From Halosolutus amylolyticus (lineage in GTDB: Archaea > Halobacteriota > Halobacteria > Halobacteriales > Natrialbaceae): a DNA stretch of 64,000 nt. Location: the NCBI RefSeq assembly GCF_023566055.1, contig NZ_JALIQP010000007.1, positions 168,710 through 232,709 on the forward strand. Direction: 5' to 3'. The translations under genes and the position numbers were made by a program. This document shows positions 27,361 through 35,450 of the stretch, one piece after another. The stretch's first letter is position 1; every line of letters begins with the position of its first letter. Under the pieces are notes generated by a model, which saw only the letters and a list, made by a program, of their open reading frames with translations, did not search any database and was not told the DNA's origin.

Positions 27361-27425
27361 ACGAACGAATCGTTCGTAACGTTCGCACCGGTGGTTTTAT
27401 TGAAGAGGTAGAGAGTTAACAACTC
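27361..27425 (+). promoter_or_regulatory. cdc6 promoter with palindrome
   Basis: ACGAACG-AAT-CGTTCGT (27361-27377) is followed by a TATA-like TTTTAT at about 27394-27399, some 28 nt before the ATG at 27426. The palindrome is a candidate autoregulatory site. Confidence 0.5.
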
Positions 27426-28664
27426 ATGACACTATTCGAGCGATCTGAGGCGATCTTTGAGGATGAAAACATCCTCCACGACGACTATCAGCCCGAATCG
27501 CTCGAGGAACGAGACGAGGAACTCGAACAATATACTGCATATCTCCAACCCGTCATCAACGGTTCACAGCCTCGAAACATCTTCCTCTATGGGAAGACGG
27601 GTGTCGGGAAAACAGCCGTCACGAAGTATCTCCTTCACCATCTCGAGGAAGATGCTAAACAGTACGATGACCTCACAGTGACGACGGTCTATCTCAACTG
27701 TGAAGATCTGACCAGTAGTTACCGGGTTGCTGTTGAACTCGTCAATACACTTCGTGACCCATCCGAGCAAATCAGTCGCACTGGCTATCCGCTGAATGCC
27801 GTCTATGAAAAGCTGTGGGCAGAACTCGATCAGATCGGTGGAACAGTCCTGATCGTCCTGGACGAAGTCGACTACATCGGCGATGACGACTCGATTCTCT
27901 ATCAGCTTCCACGTGCACGTAGTAACGAAAAAATCGAACACGCTCGTATCGGGATCATCGGTATCAGCAACGACTTCAAATATCGTGAGAAGCTCGATCC
28001 ACGCGTCGAGGATACCCTCTGCGAACGCGAACTCCACTTTCCACCATACGACGCAAACGAGCTCCAGAATATCCTTGAAAAGCGAGCAGCGCTAGCGTTC
28101 AAAGACGAGATTCTCGAGGGTGATGTCGTCCCACTGTGTGCAGCGTTTGCTGCACAGGATAAGGGCAGTGCCCGCCAAGGGCTTGATCTGCTTCTCGAGG
28201 CAGGGGACCTAGCCCGCCGGCGAAACGATCCAGTCGTTACCGAAGATCACGTTCGCGAAGCAAAGCAACTGCTCGAGAAGCAACGAATTGAAGAGAGCAT
28301 GAAGGAGCTGACCTCCCACGGACACCTCACACTCCTAGCTGTGGTTACCTCTACGATTGCCGATTCCTCGCAAGCCCCGTTCCAGAAACAACAGCTCTAT
28401 GAGCAGTATCATGACCTCGCAGTTGCAACCAACCGCGACCCTCTCGGTGGAAGAGCCTTCCATAATCATCTCGCTGAACTCTCAATGCTCGGTATCCTCG
28501 ATCGAACGAAGCGAAACGAAGGCAGAGGTGGTGGGATCTATTACGAATACGAAATTGACGTACCGATCGATGCGGCTCTTTCGACGCTTGAGAATTTACA
28601 TATGAGTGGTGAGCTGGATCTGGAATCGCTTCGCCAGAACGCTGAAGACCAGGACTTTCTGTAA
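27426..28664 (+). CDS. orc1: Orc1/Cdc6 family replication initiator
   Basis: 412 residues, full length. AAA+ region: FLYGKTGVGKTAVTKYLL (Walker A, residues about 52-70) and VLIVLDEVDYIGDDDSILYQL (Walker B). Sensor 1 is in IGISNDFKYREKLDPRVEDTL, and PPYDANELQNILEKRAALAF marks the lid. KGSARQGLDLLLEAGDLARR carries sensor 2, and the C-terminal 110 residues form the winged helix that binds origin boxes. It lies directly beside six CACCACC-type boxes and so probably initiates at the local origin. The N-terminus (MTLFERSEAIFEDENILHDD) is typical of plasmid-type haloarchaeal Orc proteins. Confidence 0.93.
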   Translation: MTLFERSEAIFEDENILHDDYQPESLEERDEELEQYTAYLQPVINGSQPRNIFLYGKTGVGKTAVTKYLLHHLEEDAKQYDDLTVTTVYLNCEDLTSSYRVAVELVNTLRDPSEQISRTGYPLNAVYEKLWAELDQIGGTVLIVLDEVDYIGDDDSILYQLPRARSNEKIEHARIGIIGISNDFKYREKLDPRVEDTLCERELHFPPYDANELQNILEKRAALAFKDEILEGDVVPLCAAFAAQDKGSARQGLDLLLEAGDLARRRNDPVVTEDHVREAKQLLEKQRIEESMKELTSHGHLTLLAVVTSTIADSSQAPFQKQQLYEQYHDLAVATNRDPLGGRAFHNHLAELSMLGILDRTKRNEGRGGGIYYEYEIDVPIDAALSTLENLHMSGELDLESLRQNAEDQDFL

Positions 28665-28694
28665 CCTACTGGGTTGATCAGAGGTCGGCCCACA

Positions 28695-28714
28695 CACCAC
28701 CTGTTCAAACGTTT
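28695..28714 (+). repeat. Orc-box iteron downstream of orc1
   Basis: CACCACCTGTTCAAACGTTT, matching the boxes upstream of the gene with one or two changes. The gene is thus bracketed by boxes. Confidence 0.65.
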
Positions 28715-28745
28715 CTTGCGCAGGCTAGCAGTGACTTTCAATGTC

Positions 28746-28786
28746 GTTACCCCACGTATTTGGTAGAATAGGTTTCGTGGGGTAAC
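28746..28786. repeat. GTTACCCCAC inverted repeat, copy 2
   Basis: Perfect 11-bp arms GTTACCCCACG (28746-28756) and CGTGGGGTAAC (28776-28786) with a 19-nt spacer, 82 nt after the orc1 stop. Confidence 0.8.
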
Positions 28787-28907
28787 TCTTAACTCGCTCA
28801 GAAAAACTCCGCTCCTTTCGAAACTGGACCTCAACAGCAGACGCTACAAGTCCTTTTTTGTGCGCCAGCAGGCGTGAGGCGCAACTCAACGTGCCTTGAG
28901 ATCACTG

Positions 28908-29471
28908 ATGAGTACAGATCACCCACTCCAGAACGAGACGCATCGAGAATACCAACTCAAGCAGAAGGACACGAGCGACCGGGACCGCAGCTATCCAGGT
29001 GATGTTGCCCGCCTACACGGGCATGAACTCGTGGCCATTGACGAGTGGCTGCCAGGGAAAGCCCCAACACCGTACGATATCGATCTCACCGATGGCTACG
29101 AATACCGTACACGCTACTGGCGTTGCAGAAAGTGCGGACAAGAGCGCAACCGCCGCAACGAATTCTCTACCCTCTGTGAAGAACCACAGCCACCCACTGC
29201 ACTCGAGGCAGGTAAATACTCGATCGACGAGCCACGGACCCGTCGTGCACTCACCGAAAATATGGACGTTCGATTCGGCCAACGAGGACCTGTCTACGAC
29301 GTTTTCAGTGAAAGCGGGAGTACGTACGTAGTCGACGTCGAAAAAGAGACGTGCACCTGTCCTGATTTCGAACAGCGCCAACCAGATGGTGGCTGCAAGC
29401 ATCTCCGACGTGTCGACCTCGAGATCCGCACAGGACTCATCTCGGCTCCAGACGGGACCTTCATTCGATAA
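28908..29471 (+). CDS. SWIM zinc-finger protein
   Basis: About 187 residues from MSTDHPLQNETHREY (ATG 28908). Residues about 60-80 contain a zinc-binding pair (YWRCRKCGQERN) and CEEPQ; the C-terminal part VVDVEKETCTCPDFEQRQPD followed by GCKH is a SWIM motif (CxC...CxH). SWIM proteins bind DNA or proteins; haloarchaeal ones are frequent on plasmids beside orc and tfb genes, as here. It is probably part of the replicon's accessory set. Precise role unknown. Confidence 0.82.
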   Translation: MSTDHPLQNETHREYQLKQKDTSDRDRSYPGDVARLHGHELVAIDEWLPGKAPTPYDIDLTDGYEYRTRYWRCRKCGQERNRRNEFSTLCEEPQPPTALEAGKYSIDEPRTRRALTENMDVRFGQRGPVYDVFSESGSTYVVDVEKETCTCPDFEQRQPDGGCKHLRRVDLEIRTGLISAPDGTFIR

Positions 29472-29558
29472 CTAAGACTCCTGGAATACTCGCTCGAGAC
29501 GGTTTATGACCCCGAAAGGGGTAACGGGGCAAACAGACAGTTGCCTCGTCGGAGCAAG

Positions 29559-30500
29559 ATGGCTACAAACGAGATATTCAGCAGTCGTTTCAGTCAGGAG
29601 ACAGAGCAAACAACGCGATCGACGACGTCGTGCCCTGAGTGCGGTGGAGACCTACTCCCAGCAAACCACGAAACATGCTGTCGAGAGTGTGGCTTGATCG
29701 TTGATGAAGACCACCTCGATTACGGACCCGAGTGGTTCGACTCACCTGAGAACTCGAGCCGGCGCCGAACTGGTACTCCGCTCACAGCAGGCCGACACGA
29801 CCGCGGACTGTCGACTGTGATCGGATGGCAGAAAGATGGGCAAGGGAACACAATCCCCGGTCGAAAACGGAGTCAACTCAACCGCCTTCGGCGGGAGCAT
29901 CGCCGCAGCCAGTGGCGAACGAAGCGTGAACGAAATCTTGGATACAGTCTCGGCGAAGTCCGTCGGATCGTAAGTGCGCTCGAGTTACCGGACTCACTGT
30001 GCGAACAGGCGTGTATGCTCTTTCGGCGTGCCCAAGGAGAAGACCTCTGTCAGGGACGGTCACTCGAGGGGGTTGCAGCAGCGAGCGTATACGCAGTGTG
30101 TCGATGCAATGGACTCGGACGGACCCTCGAGGAGATCAGTCAGCTGGCGACGTGCTCACGGTTAGACCTCGAGTGTGCGTACTCGGCGATGGACACCGAA
30201 CTTGAGCTTCCAACGACGATTCCACGGCCACAGAATTCCCTCCCGCAACTCGCTGCCACACTCGGGGTTCCAGATGAGGTTCGACACCGAGCACTCGAGT
30301 TGGCAACGCTCGCAGAAGATGCTGGGATTACAAGTGGACGTCGTCCCCGAGGCTTCGTTGCAACCTGTCTGTACCGAGCCAGCCACGAGTTCGGCTACGG
30401 GCTCTCACAGCAAGAGGTTGCAGACTGTGCAGACACGTCGACGGCGACGATTCGAGCCCATCGTGACCGTTTGCGCGAGGTCCTCGAGGACCAGGAATAG
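29559..30500 (+). CDS. tfb: Transcription initiation factor TFB
   Basis: About 313 residues from MATNEIFSSRF (ATG 29559). An N-terminal zinc ribbon (SCPECGGDLLPANHETCCRE, then CGLIVDEDHLDYGPEW) is followed by the B-reader/linker (GTPLTAGRHDRGLSTVIGW) and two cyclin-like repeats, of which SLEGVAAASVYAVCR and RPRGFVATCLYRASHEFGYG are the core helices. A C-terminal helix-turn-helix contacts the BRE. Haloarchaea carry several TFBs; plasmid-borne ones are diverged, as here (cysteine-rich first repeat). Its TAG stop is the first base of the third GTTACCCCAC repeat. Confidence 0.93.
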   Translation: MATNEIFSSRFSQETEQTTRSTTSCPECGGDLLPANHETCCRECGLIVDEDHLDYGPEWFDSPENSSRRRTGTPLTAGRHDRGLSTVIGWQKDGQGNTIPGRKRSQLNRLRREHRRSQWRTKRERNLGYSLGEVRRIVSALELPDSLCEQACMLFRRAQGEDLCQGRSLEGVAAASVYAVCRCNGLGRTLEEISQLATCSRLDLECAYSAMDTELELPTTIPRPQNSLPQLAATLGVPDEVRHRALELATLAEDAGITSGRRPRGFVATCLYRASHEFGYGLSQQEVADCADTSTATIRAHRDRLREVLEDQE

Positions 30501-30540
30501 TTACCCCACGAGGTCGAAAGAGAAGGCGGTGTGGGGTAAC
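30500..30540. repeat. GTTACCCCAC inverted repeat, copy 3
   Basis: Perfect 10-bp arms GTTACCCCAC (30500-30509) and GTGGGGTAAC (30531-30540) with a 21-nt spacer. The first G is the last base of the tfb stop codon, so it lies at the 3' end of the tfb mRNA. Confidence 0.8.
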
Positions 30541-30627
30541 CCATACACAAAGCAAGACAACCGCCTCAGAATTCGTTGACCGGTCTCGGATTTAAATAGG
30601 AAAACGCGGCCAACGAAGAGTACGACG

Positions 30628-31023
30628 ATGGATCAAAGAGAGCACGATCGCCACGAACTTCGGCCGCTCGGAGAGGCATTTCCCGGTGTGGATCCCGCCC
30701 TCGAGGAAAAACGAGACCGTAATTTCCGTACCAGGCGGGTGAGGTATGGAAGCAGAGAAATCGAAGAACTCGAATCGGAGTCGCGCTGTCGCTCGTGTGG
30801 TGCATCGATTCCATCGGACCAGACAAAATGCTAGTTCTGTCTGAGCGAGCATATCGAGCCGATCGAGGACGATCACCCGGAACCGCGCGAACTTCGGTGC
30901 CAGTACTGTGGCGGCTTCGCCGGCCACGGTTAGCGTGACATGGAGTACTTCGGTACCTGCCGCTGTGCGGGCGAACACTGCCGATCGTGGCTGTTTTCAC
31001 TCGAAACGAGGTGTCCCCACTAA
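30628..31023 (+). pseudogene. Zinc-ribbon protein gene with two in-frame TAG codons
   Basis: A single frame of 132 codons from MDQREHDRHELRPLGEAF to a TAA at 31021-31023 is interrupted by TAG at 30832-30834 and 30928-30930. The first falls inside a zinc motif (CRSCGASIPSDQTKC-stop-FC), the second after CQYCGGFAGHG; RDMEYFGTCRCAGEHC follows. The text is otherwise intact with no frameshift. The N-terminus resembles that of a longer haloarchaeal plasmid protein whose remainder is missing. Recent nonsense decay (CAG to TAG) is the simple explanation. Confidence 0.6.
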
Positions 31024-31697
31024 CGTGTGTAGGGGTGACTGCTATTCTCGCCCGCTGTAAGTCCACAGATGCAGTTGGACTTGTGGGTAGTGGCGATCGG
31101 ATAGGGTCGGTACACTCGTCCCGCTTCTTCATAATCCCCGTCAGATCGCGGCTGCCAGTCTCTTGGCGGCCGGATCGCCACCACAATCGCTATAAAGCGC
31201 GATCAGAAGCTCTGCCGTGTCACCGTGACGCCGGCCGCGATCGCGGGCGAAGGGACGATCGCGTGGCGGTTCATCCCAACCGTGTCGCAATCAGAAGCGA
31301 TTCTGTGGCCGTCGAACGTCCTGCGCAAGTACATCACTGCCACTATTCGAATCCAGAACGATCGGTAGCGAACTCCCGAGGCATATTCTACCCGATCGAG
31401 CACGGCCGACGCATGCTGTTCCCTCACGCTGGAAACCGACTCCAGGCGCCTCCGGTCGTGCGTCACTATAGCACATTTGTATCGGCAGCCTAATTCTCAC
31501 TTGCTGGGAGCGTGTTCGACGATTGATGTGCAACACGGTCACACACTCGGATGTCGTGTGCACCCCAGCACGCGATGAGGAGAAACGCATCGTAGCTCAC
31601 AACACCAATTCAGCACCCTTCCCACCGCGGCACCGTGACGCCGAGGGTTCAGCCCCACCGCCACCGTACCATCTTACCCTCGTGACGTTTTCCTCAC
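31024..31697. other. No supported gene
   Basis: About 670 nt with only short frames on both strands (for example 31203-31466 minus) that lack recognisable motifs. Probably decayed plasmid sequence. Confidence 0.5.
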
Positions 31698-32032
31698 CTA
31701 CTCTCGAGCCCACTCGAGTACGGCCTTCGTCCACTTTTCACCCACGCACGGTACCGACTCCAGGCGCGCTCGATCGCCGTCCCGCAGCTCGTCCAACAAC
31801 TCGTACTCATGGGCGATCGCTCCGAGCCGATCCCGGGGACGGACTCAACGTCGGCGCGGATCTGTGCGTTCCGATCGTCGACGTGGAACGCAACGCGGCG
31901 CTCAAACTCCGTCTTGTCGATCTCCCCGCGGGCGTACTTTTCGCGAGCCTCAATGATCAGGGCCAGGTCCGAGGAGAGGCGATTGCGCCACCCGCGGTGC
32001 AGAGTGACGACGGCCTCGACAATGAACCCCAT
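31698..32032 (-). pseudogene. SHOCT-like domain protein, frameshifted
   Basis: The upstream part reads LALIIEAREKYARGEIDKTE, FERRVAFHVDDRNAQIRADV and ESVPGIGSERS, a SHOCT-like short helix pair and linker. At about 31805 the frame shifts and the text resumes AHEYELLDELRDGDRARLES then VPCVGEKWTKAVLEWARE to a TAG at 31698-31700. The tail looks like a helix-hairpin-helix (two VPxxG turns). The 5' end runs into an antisense J-domain fragment, so the start is lost. Confidence 0.6.
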
Positions 32033-32188
32033 GAAATGTTGGACGTCGCACCGGATGGTTCCGGTGACGTCGTTGAGGCCGCTTATCGGGCGACGTGCGA
32101 GGAAGTACACCCCGACATAGGCGGCGGTCAAGAGACGAGCCTGGCACTGAAGCAGGCCAATGAACTGATGCTCGAAAGCCGGGGATGA
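32020..32188 (+). pseudogene. J-domain (DnaJ-like) fragment
   Basis: Reads EPHEMLDVAPDGSGDVVEAA, then YRATCEEVHPDIGGGQETSL and ALKQANELMLES. The HPD motif and the flanking helices of a J domain are clear. The frame is open further upstream (31523) but without homology, and in natural proteins more sequence follows. It lies tail to tail over the start of the SHOCT-like remnant, on the other strand. A gene fragment, most likely moved here by recombination. Confidence 0.55.
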
Positions 32189-32584
32189 ATCCCCTGGCAG
32201 GGTGCCGAACTCCAAATCTTGGTCGGTGGGTAACTGTTCTGGGCCCCTATGATGAAGGTGAGCGGTGCGAACACTGGAATTAGCGAGTATCTCTGGCAGG
32301 ATACGCCATCATTCCAGTGCAGGTGTGTATTCAATTGCGAATTTTATAAACTCCTAGGTGAATGTCAACAGTTGCCGCAACACACCATGGCGTTACACGA
32401 GACAGCAAATGTCATAGAACAATTCGCATAGCGTTTCTTTTACACTATTTGGGATGAACTATCCATTCACTACGCATGCGAATAGACCAGTCTCCACTCG
32501 TATTCGGGATTATTATGTGATGTGGGGTTTCTTATACGGGGTTTTACTTATCAATGAATCACAGAAAACTTATCTCAGCCCGTT
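32189..32584. other. No gene seen
   Basis: About 400 nt of AT-rich sequence before the IS200/IS605 element; short frames only. Confidence 0.5.
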
Positions 32585-32759
32585 TAGCTGAATTGAGGCG
32601 CTAAGCCCCCTTTCTCAGCGAGCGCCGACCGAAGGGAAGGCGCGAGCAGGGAGGGGATACAGCGCCGCACGATTCTCATATATGATTCGGTGGCAGGCCC
32701 ACAGACCCACGCAACCGCAGCATTTTTGCAGTGGGGTAGCATAGTATTTGCTGAACCCA

Positions 32760-33164
32760 ATGGAGTATGACCTCGAGTCGGGAGCGCACTCGACGTATTC
32801 CCTGCACTATCACCTAATACTCACGACGAAGTATCGGCGCGGAGTGCTAACCGAGGAGCGAACCCAATTCATCCACGAGGTCATCAGCGGGTTCACGGAC
32901 AACTACGGTGTCGAACTGACGAACCTCGACGGCGAGGACGACCACGTACACATCCTATTCAGAGCGAAACCAACCACCGACCTCGCGAAGTTCATCAATA
33001 CGGTCAAGGGCGCAACCGCCCGCCGTATCCGCAACGAGTACGCGGACGAACTCAAGACTGATCTGTGGGGTGACTCGTTTTGGAACGACTCGTACTGCCT
33101 CATCTCGACGGGGCAGGTGTCGTTGGATGTGCTGATGCAGTACGTCGAGAACCAACGCGAGTAG
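32760..33164 (+). CDS. tnpA: IS200/IS605 transposase TnpA (HUH, Y1)
   Basis: 134 residues from MEYDLESGAHSTYSLHYH. The HUH metal-binding motif is DDHVHILF around residue 62-68, and the nucleophilic Tyr lies in VLMQYVENQRE near the C-terminus, as in Y1 transposases. It cuts and rejoins single-stranded element ends at the hairpins. The tnpB start codon is 5 nt downstream, so the pair is cotranscribed. An upstream TTG start is possible but less likely. Confidence 0.93.
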   Translation: MEYDLESGAHSTYSLHYHLILTTKYRRGVLTEERTQFIHEVISGFTDNYGVELTNLDGEDDHVHILFRAKPTTDLAKFINTVKGATARRIRNEYADELKTDLWGDSFWNDSYCLISTGQVSLDVLMQYVENQRE

Positions 33165-33168
33165 CGCC

Positions 33169-34410
33169 ATGTACTACGCCTACAAGTACCGTCTCAAGCT
33201 GTCCGACGCCCACCGAGAGGAGTTGGACCGCCACCGAGACATTTGTAGGCAGTTGTACAACCACACGCTCTACCGCCTCAACGAGTACCAAGACGAATAC
33301 GGCGAACTGCCGTCCATGACCACGCTACGGTCGGAGCTACCCGATCTCAAAAAGTGGTGGGACGACCTCTCGGACGTGTACTCGAAGGTTCTCCAAACCG
33401 TCGTAGAACGTCTGTTCGACAACCTCAAAGCTCTCTCCAAACTCAAGGAGAACGGCTACGGCGTCGGTCACCTCAAGTGGAAGCCGCCACGGGAGTTTCG
33501 AAGTTTTACGTACAGTCAGTCTGGCTTCAAGCTCGACAAGAAGGGCGGTCAAACTGTGCTGTCACTCTCGAAACTCGCGGAGATACCGATTCGGCTCCAC
33601 CGCGCCATCCCCGACGACGCCAAACTCAAGCAGGTCACGGTCAAGAAGGAACCGACGGGCGAGTGGTTCGCTACGTTCGGGGTCCAAATGGACCGCGAAC
33701 CGCCCGAACCGCCCGAGAATCCTGAGAAGTGCGTCGGAATCGACGTAGGGATTCTCAAGTACGCACACGATACGGACGGCACGGCGGTCGGGTCGCTCGA
33801 CCTTTCGAACGAACATGAACGCTTGGAGCGCGAGCAACGGAAGCTCTCGCGGAAGCAACACGGCTCGAACAACTGGGAGAAACAACGGCGGCGCGTCGCG
33901 GAGTGTCACGCCAACCTCCGACGGAAGCGCCGCGACTTTTTGCACAAGCTCTCGGCGTACTACGCTCGGGAGTACGACCTCGTGGCAGTCGAAGACCTGA
34001 ACGTGAAGGGGATGATGGAATCGCCGTCGAACAGCCGCAATACAGCGTCTGCCGCGTGGCGAACGTTCCTCTCGTTGCTCGAATACAAGTGCGAGCGCGA
34101 GGGGACACACTTCGTGGCGGTCAACCCGAGAGGGACGACCAAGGAGTGCGCGTCCTGCGGCGTTTCGACGGAGAAGCCGTTGTGGGTCCGTGAACACTCC
34201 TGTCCCGCCTGCGGGTTTGAGGCAGACAGGGACGCGAACGCGGCGTGGGACATTCTTTCTCGCGGCCTCGAAGACGTAGGAGTGGGATACTCCGAATCAA
34301 CGCCTGTGGAGTCTGCGCTCCCTGTGGATGCGTCTGTATCTGCAAAGCGCGTCGTGGAAACAGGAAGCCCTACCCTCAAGGACCGAACGGCGTCACCCGT
34401 GAGCGAGTAG
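33169..34410 (+). CDS. tnpB: RNA-guided nuclease TnpB
   Basis: 413 residues, full length. An N-terminal helix-turn-helix-like region (YRLKLSDAHREELDRHRDIC) precedes a split RuvC nuclease: CVGIDVGILKYAHDTDG (first Asp), VAVEDLNVKGM (Glu), and the zinc finger CASCGVSTEKPLWVREHSCP followed by ACGFEADRDANAAWDIL (last Asp). TnpB proteins cut DNA next to a TAM using an omega-RNA made from the 3' part of their own gene and the element end. All catalytic residues are present. Confidence 0.94.
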   Translation: MYYAYKYRLKLSDAHREELDRHRDICRQLYNHTLYRLNEYQDEYGELPSMTTLRSELPDLKKWWDDLSDVYSKVLQTVVERLFDNLKALSKLKENGYGVGHLKWKPPREFRSFTYSQSGFKLDKKGGQTVLSLSKLAEIPIRLHRAIPDDAKLKQVTVKKEPTGEWFATFGVQMDREPPEPPENPEKCVGIDVGILKYAHDTDGTAVGSLDLSNEHERLEREQRKLSRKQHGSNNWEKQRRRVAECHANLRRKRRDFLHKLSAYYAREYDLVAVEDLNVKGMMESPSNSRNTASAAWRTFLSLLEYKCEREGTHFVAVNPRGTTKECASCGVSTEKPLWVREHSCPACGFEADRDANAAWDILSRGLEDVGVGYSESTPVESALPVDASVSAKRVVETGSPTLKDRTASPVSE

Positions 34411-34425
34411 GGTAGGGTAGTTCAC
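34300..34425 (+). ncRNA. Putative omega-RNA scaffold of tnpB
   Basis: The 3' end of tnpB plus the element end forms an extended hairpin (arms 34368-34375 and 34410-34417) ending TAGTTCAC. By analogy with characterised TnpB systems the guide would be the roughly 16-20 nt after 34425. The 5' limit is not visible in sequence. Confidence 0.45.
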
Positions 34426-34980
34426 AGCAACGGATGTCCGGGTGGAGTGTGGGGGAAGAACTCTGGCAACCCAGTACGAATATGGGGGATGAACCCGGAC
34501 AACGGTTGTTCATTCCGAGTCCATATGAAGGTCAGCATGATTTCGAATGCTGAATCGTTGGTAAAACTTCGAACCCCACCACAGTAGATTGTCGTTCCCA
34601 GAACTAACTCCATCCGATTCCAGAGAACTTCCTATTATCGTGGGAACGGACACACTGCTATCCTCGATGACCAACTATTATATCTCCCACCGACATGTCT
34701 TAAACGCCCGGGATACCGATAGGTGGTGGAGTGGTGGTTCCTGTCCCGGGAAACTTGTTATTCAGAGACGCAGTTTATTAAACTCGTCTAATTAGATATC
34801 GAAGTATATTACTTATAATAATACTATCTCTAAAATCGAATTGGCGGCTTTTCCGATATCACAGCCAACAGCTGGAGACTCTCCTGAAGATCAGCGTAAT
34901 GTTAGAATAGATAGTCATTATTGTTCGGCCATAATTTTCTATTTCGCTACAATTAAAGACTGATAGAACAGAGTACGTAT
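34426..34980. other. No gene seen
   Basis: About 550 nt, AT-rich toward the right; no credible frame. A TATA-like region before 34981 probably serves the PadR gene. Confidence 0.5.
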
Positions 34981-35271
34981 ATGTACGATCTGACCGGTTT
35001 CCAACGAGACCTACTATACACGATTGCGGGCCAGCACGAGCCGCACGGGCTCGCGATCAAAGAAGAACTCGAGAAGTACTACGAGGGAGAAATCCATCAC
35101 GGCCGGTTGTACCCGAATCTCGATACACTCGTAGACAAAGGTCTCGTCGAAAAGGGCCGGGAAGATCGCCGAACGAACTATTATACGCTCACCCGCCGCG
35201 GCCGTCGCGAAATCGAAGCTCGGCGGGAATGGGAGAATCAGTACGTGGACGAGTTGCTGTCCGATTCGTAG
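34981..35271 (+). CDS. PadR family transcriptional regulator
   Basis: 96 residues, a single winged helix-turn-helix: MYDLTGFQRDLLYTIAGQHE, then the wing HHGRLYPNLDTLVDKGLVEK and RTNYYTLTRRGRREIEAR. This is the short PadR form frequent in haloarchaea, where YPNLDTLV is the recognition helix region. A paralogue lies at 36986-37261 on the other strand. The convergent cupin gene could be a target, but no operator is evident. Confidence 0.9.
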   Translation: MYDLTGFQRDLLYTIAGQHEPHGLAIKEELEKYYEGEIHHGRLYPNLDTLVDKGLVEKGREDRRTNYYTLTRRGRREIEARREWENQYVDELLSDS

Positions 35272-35367
35272 CAGCGTACGATCGAGGGGACCTGGGAGAA
35301 TAAGTTTCGTGAACTGTCTCAAGATCAAGCCCCAGACCATTCGCCTTGACCGTCTGTAGACTCACCA

Positions 35368-35410
35368 GGTATCTCAGTGTCGTACGGATATCTGTGGTTT
35401 CCGAGATACC
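35368..35410. terminator. Hairpin between convergent genes
   Basis: GGTATCTC (35368-35375) pairs with GAGATACC (35403-35410) between padR-like and cupin genes that face each other. A possible bidirectional transcription end. Confidence 0.35.
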
Positions 35411-35450
35411 GAGACACAGAGTGTCTCGAGCCACTCCATACAGGAGCAGT

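Larger units (their letters stand above)
32585..34425 (+). mobile_element. IS200/IS605-type element with tnpA and tnpB
   Basis: The left boundary is approximate: hairpin-rich GC sequence begins near 32597 (GGCGCT ... AGCGAGCGCC). The right end follows tnpB with the hairpin CCCTACCC (34368-34375) / GGGTAGGG (34410-34417) and ends TAGTTCAC (34418-34425), as in the decayed copy at 4546. Elements of this kind use subterminal hairpins and make no target duplication. Both genes are intact, so the element is probably active. Confidence 0.82.

Noticed and set aside
30628..31023. Pyrrolysine or amber recoding
   Set aside because: TAG serves as an ordinary stop in nearby genes, no read-through signal is visible, and simple nonsense mutation suffices.
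32184..32216. tRNA-like hairpin
   Set aside because: GGGGATGAATCCCC forms a short stem but no cloverleaf or anticodon arm can be drawn. I saw no tRNA or rRNA gene anywhere in the window.
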